From the NCBI GenBank assembly GCA_950075905.1, contig CATMVR010000002.1, positions 1 through 35,583 on the forward strand: a stretch of DNA of 35,583 nucleotides, in the 5' to 3' direction. Under the pieces are notes generated by a model. It saw only the letters and a list, made by a program, of their open reading frames with translations. It had not been told where the DNA came from and ran no database searches. Each line of letters starts with the position of its first letter. Position 1 is the first letter of the stretch. This DNA comes from an uncultured Persicitalea sp. GTDB taxonomy: Bacteria > Bacteroidota > Bacteroidia > Cytophagales > Spirosomataceae. Below are positions 26,441-35,126 of this stretch, piece by piece. The position numbers were made by a program, and so were the translations under genes.

Positions 26441-27654
26441 GCGGGTTCGGGCTTGGCGGTGAGGAAGGTTTTCAAGGTTCCCAGCAAGTCGGGAACGCTG
26501 TCGAGCGTCTCGACGCCCGCCGCTTGCAACGATTGCGCCGCTTTCCCCCCGGCATCGAGCATCACGCACGCAGCCTGGCCGTTCAGCCCGTACATCTTTT
26601 GCAGCCTACCGTAGTGCGCACTCAGCGATTCGACGGCCCGGCTGGTCAGGCTTTCGTCCTGTCCGGGTTTTACGGGATTCTCAAAGGCATTGACCAGCGA
26701 AACCGGCTGCCCCGATTCCCGCATCACCACCATCACCAGCGCGGGCAGCGAGTGGGCCGCAAAGGTGTTCTGCTTGCCCGAAGGCCGCGCCTGCACGAAC
26801 GCCTCGGCGAAGGCAAGCACTCCTTCCCTGGCGGCTTTGGCATCGCCGCCCAGGTTGCGGGTCAGTTGGCTCGTATCGACACAGGCGAAGCGGTAGAAGC
26901 ACGACGAGGAGAAGCCGATGGTGCCGATCATGCCCGCCCCGGCGTTTTCGGCAGGCTGCAGGTCATCCACCGCCGTGAAGTAGTCGAACTCCATGTTCAT
27001 GCGGTTGACCGAAATGGCGTGGCTCACCTGACAGGCCGCATCCACGTTTTCGGCGGGGTTGTCGGCCAGCATCCGGCCAAACAGGGCCACATCCACTGCC
27101 CGCACGTGCTTGGGGTAGGTTTTCTTGTACTGATCGGCCAGGGCCGCGAAGGGCTTTGCGGCTTCGGAAATAGCCTTTTCGTGATCGGCCTTTTCCTTCT
27201 TCGAGACACCCTTGGCGGGCGGATTGCTCCGCAACTCGGCCAACTGCCCGGCGGCGGCTATCGTTCCGGGCTCGGCACCGTGCAGCAGGTCGGCGGCTCG
27301 CTGTAATTCCTCCGGCCCGACGTAGAGCAGGTACCTCGTCTTGCCGTCGTCGTCAATTTTGTACAAAGCCTCGTAGAACTCCGCCGCCAGGGCCTTGGCC
27401 TGAGTCTCCGAATGACCCAGCCCGACGAGCAGTCCGGCAACCGCCTCGGGCGCTCGCTTGGTGCGGATGCCCAGGCGGTCGGTCATCTGTTCGCGGAACA
27501 CGTCGGACTGCCTGACGGAACGTTTCAGGCATTGGGAAGAGATGCGCTGCCGACGGTAGCCGCCGAAGTCGCAGTCTTTGGGCGCACCGCTGTCGTCACG
27601 GTTGAGGTTGGAGGGGGGGAAGTTCTGCAGGATGTGAAATTCGATGGTTTTCAT
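26437..27654 (-). CDS. cas7e: Cas7e (CasC/Cse4) Cascade backbone subunit
   Basis: The product has 405 residues and begins MKTIEFHILQNFPPSNLNRD, with RRQRISSQCLKRSVR, VDVALFGRMLAD and ENVDAACQVSHAISVN, all landmarks of Cas7e. It polymerises along the crRNA to form the Cascade backbone. It is slightly longer than the E. coli protein (363), partly through an Ala/Lys-rich segment (PPAKGVSKKEKADHEKAI). It begins 29 bp after cse2. Confidence 0.96.
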   Translation of the reverse strand: MKTIEFHILQNFPPSNLNRDDSGAPKDCDFGGYRRQRISSQCLKRSVRQSDVFREQMTDRLGIRTKRAPEAVAGLLVGLGHSETQAKALAAEFYEALYKIDDDGKTRYLLYVGPEELQRAADLLHGAEPGTIAAAGQLAELRSNPPAKGVSKKEKADHEKAISEAAKPFAALADQYKKTYPKHVRAVDVALFGRMLADNPAENVDAACQVSHAISVNRMNMEFDYFTAVDDLQPAENAGAGMIGTIGFSSSCFYRFACVDTSQLTRNLGGDAKAAREGVLAFAEAFVQARPSGKQNTFAAHSLPALVMVVMRESGQPVSLVNAFENPVKPGQDESLTSRAVESLSAHYGRLQKMYGLNGQAACVMLDAGGKAAQSLQAAGVETLDSVPDLLGTLKTFLTAKPEPA

Positions 27655-27683
27655 AGGGATTGGGTTTTTAAATAAAAAAAAGG

Positions 27684-28283
27684 TCAGTTGGTGGTTTCAA
27701 AAAGATCTTCGTCCTCTTGCTCGGCCCGGGCGGTCTTCCAATAGTCACGAGCCCACTGGCGTTTGGTGTGGTCGCCCTCCCAATGCAGCAGGTCCGTCAA
27801 AATCCGACCGTAGTCCACCGGGATGCGGGCTTCGGCGGCAGCTATTCGTTGAATGAAGCCCCGCAGCGGCACGGCGATGTCCTCGCGGTCGCTATCAAGC
27901 AAGGCGACGAATCGCTTATCCAGGCTATCTTGCCCCGCCCCAAGCTGGGTGCGCAGCCGTCGCAGCGACTCGCCGAACGACCGGGGTTGGTAGCTTGTGC
28001 TGTCGTCATCCTCACTAAATCCGGGTACTTTGTACCCGCCATCTGGGGTGGTGAACCGCTGGGCGTGGATGGCGTAGAGCGTCCCCACCAGGCGGTAGGC
28101 GTCGAAGGGCCAGCCGCTGGTTTCGGGCAGAAGCCCGCCCAGTATCCAGATGGAACGGGTGTCGCGCAGCGGGTCGGCGGCGGCGCGGCGGAGTTCGGCC
28201 AGTTTGGCGCGGCCCTCCGCATCGCGCTGCTTTTGCAGAAATCGCACCAGGTTGTTGATCGAGGCTTTGTCGTAAGGATTCAT
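27684..28283 (-). CDS. cse2: Cse2 (CasB) Cascade small subunit
   Basis: The start is at ATG 28283 (MNPYDKASINNLVRFLQKQR), overlapping the cse1 stop as ATGA. The product has 199 residues, is helical and charged, and contains GGLLPETSGWPFDAYRLVGTLYAIH and SFGESLRRLRTQL; it ends with the acidic tail EQEDEDLFETTN. Cse2 dimers stabilise the R-loop and non-target strand in Cascade. Confidence 0.93.
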   Translation of the reverse strand: MNPYDKASINNLVRFLQKQRDAEGRAKLAELRRAAADPLRDTRSIWILGGLLPETSGWPFDAYRLVGTLYAIHAQRFTTPDGGYKVPGFSEDDDSTSYQPRSFGESLRRLRTQLGAGQDSLDKRFVALLDSDREDIAVPLRGFIQRIAAAEARIPVDYGRILTDLLHWEGDHTKRQWARDYWKTARAEQEDEDLFETTN

Positions 28284-29836
28284 ACGGGTTCGGTTTTTTT
28301 GGATTTGAGGTAAAGAGTTCCGGTGTTCAGCACCGTTTCGGCTTCGGCCAGGGCCTGCCAGGCGGAATCGCTGGGTTTGTAGTGATCCAGGACGCCATGC
28401 AGCGCGGCCTTGGCAACTTTTTTGATCATGGTCTGCCACTCTTTGCGCACGGCCCCCAGGTCGTCGGTGGGTACGGTGGCGATTCGGGCCAGAATGCGGT
28501 CGAACTGCTGCCCCAGCACGGGCCAGTAGCGGGCGTCGGTGTCGAGGGCTTGCACGAAGGCGTCGCGCTCGCCCCGCTCCACATCGCTCAGGCGAATGCC
28601 CCAGGGCTTGTTGAGCCGGGCACGGGTGGCGAAGGCGCGGGTGGCTTCGCGCAGCCGGAAGTCGCGGATTTTCCTTGCATCTTCAATTATGTCCCTTAAA
28701 GTGAGCCAGCGGCCTTCCTCGGTTATGATCTGGGGGTAAACCGTCACCCGTTCCTGCCGCCATAGTTCGACCTTGGCCTTGTCGTTGACCATGCCGAACA
28801 CATCCGCCGCAAAAGCCACCCGGCGGTCAAGGTCGAGTTCTTCAACATTGTTCGCCAGCCATTCAAAGGTCTTCGGCGCGTGACCGCCTTCGCCCTTTTT
28901 CTCAATGTTCATCATGTAAGCCGCACTGCCCTGCCAGAGCGCACGGGCCGTACTGAACCGCAAGGGGTAAAGCCCTTCGTTACCCGCCAGGTAGGCCAAG
29001 TGTGGGTCGTCGAAAAGTAGGTTCTCGACCTTGCTGCCCTGGTTGTAGCGGACGCCAGTCACCCCTTGCTCCTCGTTCAAGACCACCTGCAGGCGGCGGC
29101 TTTGAAACGTGAACAGTTCACGGATACCGCCAACGTCGCGTTTTTTGGGTAATGGCGGTTCATCCGCTTCCCAGGCAGGATGATCGCCCTCGGTGTTTCC
29201 CCAAACCCCGGAATCGGGGGCAAGGTTGAGCAGCAAGGCCCGAAACAACGAAGGTCTTTCGTCCGCCACGCCCCGCAGCCAGAAGTACGCCCCGCCCACC
29301 AGCGGTCCGTGGCATAGATTGAACGGCTTGGCCACCCCGCCGCCCAAAGCCGCCGCCTGAGTGCAAACCAGCGCACGGGCCGCTTGGGCCAGCGTCAGGG
29401 GCTGGTTTTCGGCATCAAGGTCATGACTGAACAGCGCGGCGTTATTTCCACTGGCCGCCGCGTGAAACAGGCGCGTTATGGGCGAAGGGTCTTTCGCTTC
29501 CGTGTCGGGGTGGCCGTAAAAAGGCCGCGTCGGCGACAGCAGGTCGAAGCGGTCGGTGTGTTGGGCAAAGTACGCTTCGCATCGCGCGGCGTCGAACGCC
29601 CCCTCCTGCCAGCGGTCAAACCAGTCCGATTCGTCGGTTAGTTCCGGGAATACAGAAGCGGTCAAAGCCGCCAGCAGCCGATTGAGGGCGATGGTTTCGA
29701 GCGGATTGTCGGTCGCCAGTTCCTCGATTTCGTGCGCCCTGGTCAGGGCCTCGTGTAGGCCCACGTCCGTCGGCGGGCCGCCCCCGCGCCACCGCATAGG
29801 TAGCCAGGGTTCTTGTAGTAGGTTGAAGGAATTCAT
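28280..29836 (-). CDS. cse1: Cse1 (Cas8e/CasA) Cascade large subunit
   Basis: The product has 518 residues and begins MNSFNLLQEPWLPMRW, the standard Cse1 opening. PLVGGAYFWLRG, GVWGNTEGDHPAW and the C-terminal helical bundle are also typical. This subunit recognises the PAM and recruits Cas3. The gene starts 2 bp after the cas3 stop, inside the single interference operon. Confidence 0.95.
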   Translation of the reverse strand: MNSFNLLQEPWLPMRWRGGGPPTDVGLHEALTRAHEIEELATDNPLETIALNRLLAALTASVFPELTDESDWFDRWQEGAFDAARCEAYFAQHTDRFDLLSPTRPFYGHPDTEAKDPSPITRLFHAAASGNNAALFSHDLDAENQPLTLAQAARALVCTQAAALGGGVAKPFNLCHGPLVGGAYFWLRGVADERPSLFRALLLNLAPDSGVWGNTEGDHPAWEADEPPLPKKRDVGGIRELFTFQSRRLQVVLNEEQGVTGVRYNQGSKVENLLFDDPHLAYLAGNEGLYPLRFSTARALWQGSAAYMMNIEKKGEGGHAPKTFEWLANNVEELDLDRRVAFAADVFGMVNDKAKVELWRQERVTVYPQIITEEGRWLTLRDIIEDARKIRDFRLREATRAFATRARLNKPWGIRLSDVERGERDAFVQALDTDARYWPVLGQQFDRILARIATVPTDDLGAVRKEWQTMIKKVAKAALHGVLDHYKPSDSAWQALAEAETVLNTGTLYLKSKKTEPV

Positions 29837-29838
29837 GA

Positions 29839-32646
29839 TTATTGTTTGGTGTAAATTAATCCTAATCTGTTATCCAGCGTGAGTTGCACATTCCCTACCG
29901 TGGCATTCCCATCAACCAGCTCCACCAGCTGAAAGCGTTTCAGCACCCGATGTTCCTCCTGCATGGCGAGCCATTCAGGGTTCTCTTCTTTCCATAGCGT
30001 GGAAACAATACCGGGATGGCTGATCCGCACGGCGGCACCGAAAAGGGTACGCAGCGTCTCGGGCTGTAGCCTCCGGTTTTTGGTCCGGCATAAAACCGTT
30101 TTATCGCCTGGCTCCACCGCCCAGCCCCCATCAGTTTCATATAGAAGCAGTACTTCGGCATTGATGCCGTCCGAACTGCGGGTCAGGGCTTTGAGGTGTT
30201 CGGGCAAATCGCCTTTCCCTTTTTCCCCGTCCTCTTCGGCCAATTCAGGTTTTTCAAACACAAACAGCTTCCGCAGTTTTCCCGGCTCCGGCACCAGCCG
30301 CTTTGCGGCATCGGCCATTTTGCTTCGGTCGGCTCTCAGCCACTCGGCCACTTTCTCAGGATATAGGGCTTGAAACTCTTCATCCAGTCCTGCAGGAACT
30401 GCAGCCAAGTCGCCATACACCGCCTCGATCAGAGCCCGGTAGCCCGGCCCGGCCCCATCGCCCAGCGGCAAGGTCCAGCCGCCCGCTTGCCGCAGCACGG
30501 CCCAGGTTTTCCAGAGCAGAGCCGTTTCGTATATTTTGCCGCCGCCCGAAATCCCGTCCACCTCGGGCAGTTTGCCCTCCTCGCTCTCCGCGCAGGCGAT
30601 GTACATCACGGGTTGGGAAAAACCAGCGGGCCGCTCGCGCTGGTGGCGGTGCAGCCGCCCGGCGCGTTGCAGCAGCAAATCGACCGGAGCCAGGTCGGTG
30701 ATGAGGGCGTCCACGTCCAGGTCGAGGCTTTGCTCGATGACCTGTGTTCCCACCAGCAGACCGGACTGCGCGGGGCGTTTGGGGCCGAAGCGGGCGCGGG
30801 CGTCTTTCTCACGCTCCTGCCGCCAGGCTTGGGGCATTCGGGCGTGGAGCAGCATCCGGTCGGCCTTGGGTAGTATTTCATCGGTGTCGAGTTTCTCAAA
30901 AACCTCCTGCGCTCGCTTGACGGTGTTGCAGACGATCATTACCGTGGCTCCCGCCGCCAGCAGTCGCCGGGCGGTGGCCACAACGGAGTCGATTCCGGCA
31001 TCACACCAGCGGAAGGCTAGTCTTTGGCCCCGTCCCGGTGCGGGGGCAAAGGGGTGGGCAGTAGTGGTGCCGTCAGCGGCATGCCACACCACCGGGTAAG
31101 GTGCCGGACGAGTACCGTCAGGCACTTCGGGGCTGCCCCAGGCAGCGAGCATCCGCTGGCGCGCTTCGGTGGGCAGCGTGGCCGACAGCACCACTACGTT
31201 GACATTCAGCGCGCGCAGCCAACGCAGCAATTGCCCAAAGACGGTATTCATGTAGGCATCGTAGGCGTGTACCTCGTCAAAAATGACCGTCTTGCCATTC
31301 AGCGCGAACAGCCGTAGGAAAAAATGCTTGGCGTAAAGGACGCCGAGGAAAAGCTGATCGACCGTCCCAACGCCGTACGGAACCAGCAGGGCCCGCTTCT
31401 TGGGCATGAACCAGCCCAGCACCCGGTCCTTGCCGGATTCTTCCCTGCCCTTCTTAGCATCATTGTCGTCTATTTCGGCGGTAGCTTCGGCGATGGTGAG
31501 CAGCGCTACGGCATCGTCGTGGAGCAAGTCGTTGCCATGTACCAGGCGTAGGGCGGCGGTATCGCCGACATGGGCTGCCACCAGACCATTCTCTACGTCA
31601 CCCGCCACAAATGTTTTCAGGCGCGGGTAGAGGCCGTCTGATGTAGATTGAGAGGGCATGGCTACGTACACCCCCCCGCCATTTCGGGCGGTGACATAGA
31701 ACCCGGCTTCGGTTTTGCCTTCGCCCGTCGGGGCTTCGGCGATAATCAGGTTGGGCTGGTCGGGATGCAGGGGCAGAGCGGCCACGATTTCCTGTAATGG
31801 GCGCGGAGGGTTGCCAAAGTGTTTTTCAAAATCCAAAGCCCGCAGACTGGCCCGCTGATTCAACCCGGCCTGACGATAGGCTGTGTACGCGCCCTCCCGG
31901 CTACTAACCAGGTAAGCCGCGAGGTCGTCCTCGGCCCGAATGTGCAGGTCGTAGCAGCTTTGCATCGATCCGAGCCAGTCGGCCAGCGTGGCCCAGCCCG
32001 CGAAGGCCAGCAGCCAGTCGGGCCAGGAATCTTTAAATGCATTGAGTGTGGGGAAGGCGTTGCTTGATGGAAGCGTAGCCCCCCATGCCATGAAAACCGC
32101 TTCGGTGAGGTCGTGCTGGGCTTGCCTCCAGGTTTCGTTACCCAGCACGGCTTCGGGGCGCGGGTCTAGGGCGACGCCCTCCCATGTTTCTTTCTGGCAA
32201 AGCTTGCCGTGATGAATGCCCACGAAAGCGGCCAGGGCATCCAGCAAGGTTTTGCCTGTAAACCCCTTGGCGCCCAGCCAACGCTGCGCGATGGCGATAG
32301 ACGCGTGACCGTGGTGCAGTCGGTTATGGTTTTCGTGAAAAAACAGCCCGGCCGCTTCCTGCCGCGCCTTAGCGGGTTCGTTCATTTCCTGAAAGCCCGG
32401 AATCCCCTTCCCCAGATCATGCAATCCAATCCAAATGCTGAGAAACCGACCGGCTTCGGCTTCGCTCATACCGAGAGCAGCGGCCATTTTCTGTTTCAGT
32501 GAATCTGGAAGGAACTCGTCCCACAGCAGTTGCGCGGCGCTGCCCACGTCGATGAGGTGTGCCCAGAGCGGGTGTGTCCAGTCGTCGGCTAAGCCTTCGA
32601 CTTTTTCGCGGTTGGTTTTGGCCCAAAAGAGCCGCCAGTTTTCCAT
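29839..32646 (-). CDS. cas3: Cas3 nuclease-helicase with N-terminal HD domain
   Basis: The product has 935 residues. The HD nuclease motif is at GLHDLGK (His76-Asp77) with further metal histidines at HPLWAH, NRLHHGHASIA and IHHGK. The helicase has Walker A APTGEGKT (about 305-312), Walker B DEVH (457-460), SATLP (about 488) and motif VI QRAGRLHRH. It degrades target DNA recruited by Cascade. It is first in the interference operon. A candidate promoter and WYL-type operator lie 25-70 bp upstream. Confidence 0.97.
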   Translation of the reverse strand: MENWRLFWAKTNREKVEGLADDWTHPLWAHLIDVGSAAQLLWDEFLPDSLKQKMAAALGMSEAEAGRFLSIWIGLHDLGKGIPGFQEMNEPAKARQEAAGLFFHENHNRLHHGHASIAIAQRWLGAKGFTGKTLLDALAAFVGIHHGKLCQKETWEGVALDPRPEAVLGNETWRQAQHDLTEAVFMAWGATLPSSNAFPTLNAFKDSWPDWLLAFAGWATLADWLGSMQSCYDLHIRAEDDLAAYLVSSREGAYTAYRQAGLNQRASLRALDFEKHFGNPPRPLQEIVAALPLHPDQPNLIIAEAPTGEGKTEAGFYVTARNGGGVYVAMPSQSTSDGLYPRLKTFVAGDVENGLVAAHVGDTAALRLVHGNDLLHDDAVALLTIAEATAEIDDNDAKKGREESGKDRVLGWFMPKKRALLVPYGVGTVDQLFLGVLYAKHFFLRLFALNGKTVIFDEVHAYDAYMNTVFGQLLRWLRALNVNVVVLSATLPTEARQRMLAAWGSPEVPDGTRPAPYPVVWHAADGTTTAHPFAPAPGRGQRLAFRWCDAGIDSVVATARRLLAAGATVMIVCNTVKRAQEVFEKLDTDEILPKADRMLLHARMPQAWRQEREKDARARFGPKRPAQSGLLVGTQVIEQSLDLDVDALITDLAPVDLLLQRAGRLHRHQRERPAGFSQPVMYIACAESEEGKLPEVDGISGGGKIYETALLWKTWAVLRQAGGWTLPLGDGAGPGYRALIEAVYGDLAAVPAGLDEEFQALYPEKVAEWLRADRSKMADAAKRLVPEPGKLRKLFVFEKPELAEEDGEKGKGDLPEHLKALTRSSDGINAEVLLLYETDGGWAVEPGDKTVLCRTKNRRLQPETLRTLFGAAVRISHPGIVSTLWKEENPEWLAMQEEHRVLKRFQLVELVDGNATVGNVQLTLDNRLGLIYTKQ

Positions 32647-32670
32647 TGTTTTTTGATAAGGCGATGGGGA

Positions 32671-32716
32671 TAAAGGTATAACAGCCTACCTCCTACGCCG
32701 GACATTTCATGTCCGG
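32671..32716 (-). promoter_or_regulatory. cas3 operon promoter and palindromic operator
   Basis: CCGGACAT-TTC-ATGTCCGG (32698-32716) is a perfect 8+8 palindrome with a 3-bp spacer. On the minus strand, TACCTTTA (32678-32671) fits the -7 consensus with one mismatch. The T of its TA is 20 bp from the operator edge, so the operator sits over the -33 region. The same palindrome occurs before cas1. Confidence 0.75.
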
Positions 32717-32738
32717 AATGAGTATGACTACGTAACGT

Positions 32739-33737
32739 TCATTTGCAATAACGTCGGACCAGTTCCTCCGCCTCCTGCCCCAGCCGTTCGCGTAAAGCGC
32801 CGGGTTCGAGTACCGTGATGCCCACGCCCCAGCCCTGGCAGAAGGAACGCATTTCCTCGAATCCCTCCAGCTCGTAGGATACCACCAGCCGGCCGTCAGG
32901 CCGTTCCTCCTCCACAATCTGCGTGGGGTGGTACTTGCGCTCATGGAAATGGGTGGCCTTGTCAGGCTCCACCAGTAGCCTCAGCTCGAAGCACTGGTCG
33001 GAGGTGATCGAGCCCAGGGAGGCCCGGAAATACGTTTCCGGGTTGAAGCTCTCGTCTACGGTGAAAAAGGCACCCTCCACGGCATCGTCGCAGGGAGCCA
33101 CGCGACTGATCCGGGTAAGGGCAAAAGTCAGCAGCTTTTCACGCTTATGGCAGTAGGCAACCAGCATCCAGGCGCGGTTTCGCTTGGCGAAGATGTAGGG
33201 GTCGATTTTCCTGTCATTTGAGATCCGGCCCTCTCTTGCGGTGAAGTAGTCAATCCTGATCGAGCGATGCTCGTCCATAGCCGTTTCCAACCGGCTGAAT
33301 ATATCCATTTGGATGCGATCCGGATCATTGTCGTCAAAGTGCCACTCCTGGGTGGGTTCCTCTATGTCAAAAAGGTAGGTGACGGGACGGGCCCGCTCGA
33401 GTAGCTTGACAAAGGCACGGCTTAGAGCTGCGGCGTGCGGTGTGCCAACCAATACTGACCGGCTAGCCTTGGCGGCAATAGCAAGGGCGCGCAGTTCAGC
33501 GGAATCGAAGCGTAAGTCGGGAATGGTAACCTGCTGGCTTTCCGGAGCCAGAGAAAACACCTTGCGCCTCTCCTCCTGCCGCTGCAGGATCGGCAATCCC
33601 TGTTCCTTCAACTGACTGATGAAACGGCGGGCCTGCCGTTCCCCGACTTTCGTCAGCTTCTGGATGTCATCCAGTGTCAGTGCACGACCTGTGTCCAGGA
33701 CCTGACGTAACAACTCTTCGGGTCTTATTTTTTTCAT
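32739..33737 (-). CDS. WYL-domain transcriptional regulator of the cas locus
   Basis: The start is at ATG 33737 (MKKIRPEELLRQVLDTG); the longer track ORF crosses the operator and cas1 leader region. The product has 332 residues: an N-terminal winged helix (TLDDIQKLTKVGERQARRFI), a WYL domain (DPYIFAKRNRAWMLVAYCHK, with WML at the signature) and a C-terminal WCX-like segment ending QEAEELVRRYCK. WYL proteins respond to nucleic-acid or nucleotide ligands and often sit in defence loci as repressors or activators. It separates the interference operon from cas1-cas2, and identical palindromes lie just beyond each end of the gene. It is the obvious candidate to bind them. Confidence 0.9.
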   Translation of the reverse strand: MKKIRPEELLRQVLDTGRALTLDDIQKLTKVGERQARRFISQLKEQGLPILQRQEERRKVFSLAPESQQVTIPDLRFDSAELRALAIAAKASRSVLVGTPHAAALSRAFVKLLERARPVTYLFDIEEPTQEWHFDDNDPDRIQMDIFSRLETAMDEHRSIRIDYFTAREGRISNDRKIDPYIFAKRNRAWMLVAYCHKREKLLTFALTRISRVAPCDDAVEGAFFTVDESFNPETYFRASLGSITSDQCFELRLLVEPDKATHFHERKYHPTQIVEEERPDGRLVVSYELEGFEEMRSFCQGWGVGITVLEPGALRERLGQEAEELVRRYCK

Positions 33738-33793
33738 TGAGGTAGGGGTGACAGTTAGTTGTGGATTGCAAGGTTGAAGGAGCATTGCCTCAT

Positions 33794-33840
33794 GCCGGAC
33801 ATCGAATGTCCGGCTTGCCGCACATGTGGCTTTAAGTTGC
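33794..33840 (+). promoter_or_regulatory. cas1-cas2 promoter region and palindromic operator
   Basis: GCCGGACAT-CGA-ATGTCCGGC (33794-33814) is a perfect 9+9 palindrome whose core is identical to the one before cas3. A weaker -7 candidate, TAAGTTGC (33833-33840), starts 20 bp from the operator edge, the same distance as at cas3. The site is also 57 bp upstream of the divergent WYL start, so it could serve autoregulation. Confidence 0.7.
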
Positions 33841-33863
33841 AACGTAAATCAACAAATAAATCT

Positions 33864-34799
33864 ATGAAACACAAACATGCATTGCGGGATTTGCCCAAAG
33901 TTCGTGATTCTCTTTCATTCCTTTACGTGGAGTACGGGCACGTAGAGCAATCCAGGCTGGGGGTTGAGTTCGTCAACAGGCTGGGGCAGGTTCCTATTCC
34001 GGCGGCAAGCTTGTCCTCATTGTTGCTAGGGCCGGGCACCACGATCACCCATGGAGCGATCAGAACTCTGGCCGAAGCCGGATGCTCTTTGGTTTGGGTC
34101 GGGGAGGGTGGGGTCAGATGCTATGCCCAGGGTACCGGGGAGACAAACAAGGCCTATCGTCTCATGCGGCAGGCCGAACTTTCGGCAACGCCCGAGCTTC
34201 GACTGCAGGTGGTGGAGCGGATGTACCGGGCCAGGTTTCCGGAGCCACTGCCCCAGGGTCTCAAACTCGAACAAATTCGGGGCAGGGAGGGGATACGAGT
34301 GCGTGAGGCCTATGCCCAGGCCGCACGCAAATTCGGTGTGAGTTGGAACGGCAGGAATTACGACCGCAACAACTGGAACGATACGGATCCGGTAAACCGG
34401 GCTCTGTCATCAGCGAACGCCTGCCTGCACGGGCTGGTACATGCTGCGCTACTTTCGTCGGGTTATTCTCCGGCACTCGGCTTCGTGCACCAGGGCAAGC
34501 AATTGTCCTTTGTGTATGACATAGCCGATCTCTACAAAATGCAGCTGACAGTTCCTGTCGCTTTTTCGGTAGTGGCGGAAGGCCCGGATAAACTGGAAAC
34601 GAAGGTCCGCAAGCGGTGCCGTGATGCCTTCAACAACCTGAAACTGTTGCAGCGAATCGTCACCGACGTGGATCGCCTACTTTCCTTGGATAAGGAACCG
34701 GAGAATCCCGATGGTTTTGACCCTGACGAAGATCCAGCCCTGCCAACCCCCTGGTGGAGCAAATTGCCAGACAACCCAGCCAAATCCACCGAGCCATGA
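33864..34799 (+). CDS. cas1: Cas1 (type I-E) integrase
   Basis: The start is at ATG 33864 (MKHKHALRDLPKVRDSLSFL); the longer track ORF includes the operator. The product has 311 residues. The catalytic residues are Glu142 (RGREGIRVREAY), His209 (GFVHQG) and Asp219/Asp222 (VYDIADLYK), one residue from the E. coli positions 141/208/218/221. It forms the spacer-integration complex with Cas2. It is transcribed divergently from the interference genes, unlike the usual single I-E operon. Confidence 0.97.
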   Translation: MKHKHALRDLPKVRDSLSFLYVEYGHVEQSRLGVEFVNRLGQVPIPAASLSSLLLGPGTTITHGAIRTLAEAGCSLVWVGEGGVRCYAQGTGETNKAYRLMRQAELSATPELRLQVVERMYRARFPEPLPQGLKLEQIRGREGIRVREAYAQAARKFGVSWNGRNYDRNNWNDTDPVNRALSSANACLHGLVHAALLSSGYSPALGFVHQGKQLSFVYDIADLYKMQLTVPVAFSVVAEGPDKLETKVRKRCRDAFNNLKLLQRIVTDVDRLLSLDKEPENPDGFDPDEDPALPTPWWSKLPDNPAKSTEP

Positions 34800-35080
34800 C
34801 CATACTGATCCTGGAAAGGGTCTCCCCCACGCTGCGGGGCGACCTCGGCCGCTGGCTGGTTGAAATACAAGCGGGGGTGTTCGTCGGTCGCGTAAACGAG
34901 CTTGTGCGCGAAGCACTGTGGGAACGGGCCACAGGCCGCGCCGATGATGGCACAGTATTGATGGTTTGGCGCACAAACAGCGAGCAAGGCTTTGATCTAC
35001 GGGCCTGGCAACCTAAAAGCTATATTCCCATCAATCTGGAAGGCATCTGGCTGACCCGCCGACCGGCTTCTAACACTTAG
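34796..35080 (+). CDS. cas2: Cas2e (type I-E) adaptation protein
   Basis: The start is at ATG 34796 (MTILILERVSPTLRGDLGRW), overlapping the cas1 stop as ATGA. The product has 94 residues. VSPTLRGDLGRWLVEIQAGVFVGRV and the strand FDLRAWQPKSY are typical of the Cas2e branch. It is the structural core of the Cas1-Cas2 complex. No cas4 is present, as expected for I-E. Confidence 0.97.
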   Translation: MTILILERVSPTLRGDLGRWLVEIQAGVFVGRVNELVREALWERATGRADDGTVLMVWRTNSEQGFDLRAWQPKSYIPINLEGIWLTRRPASNT

Positions 35081-35126
35081 CGTTTCTCTTTGTCCAAAAA
35101 AGGCTGTTTCTTGTCATTTGATCAGG
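35081..35126 (+). promoter_or_regulatory. Leader of CRISPR array 2
   Basis: Only 46 bp separate the cas2 stop from the first repeat. CTCTTTG (35086-35092) lies 34 nt before the repeat, matching array 1. No good E. coli-type IHF site is seen. Confidence 0.6.

Noticed and set aside
26524-27306. 260-aa plus-strand ORF inside cas7e
   Set aside because: It is antisense to a clear Cas7e coding sequence.
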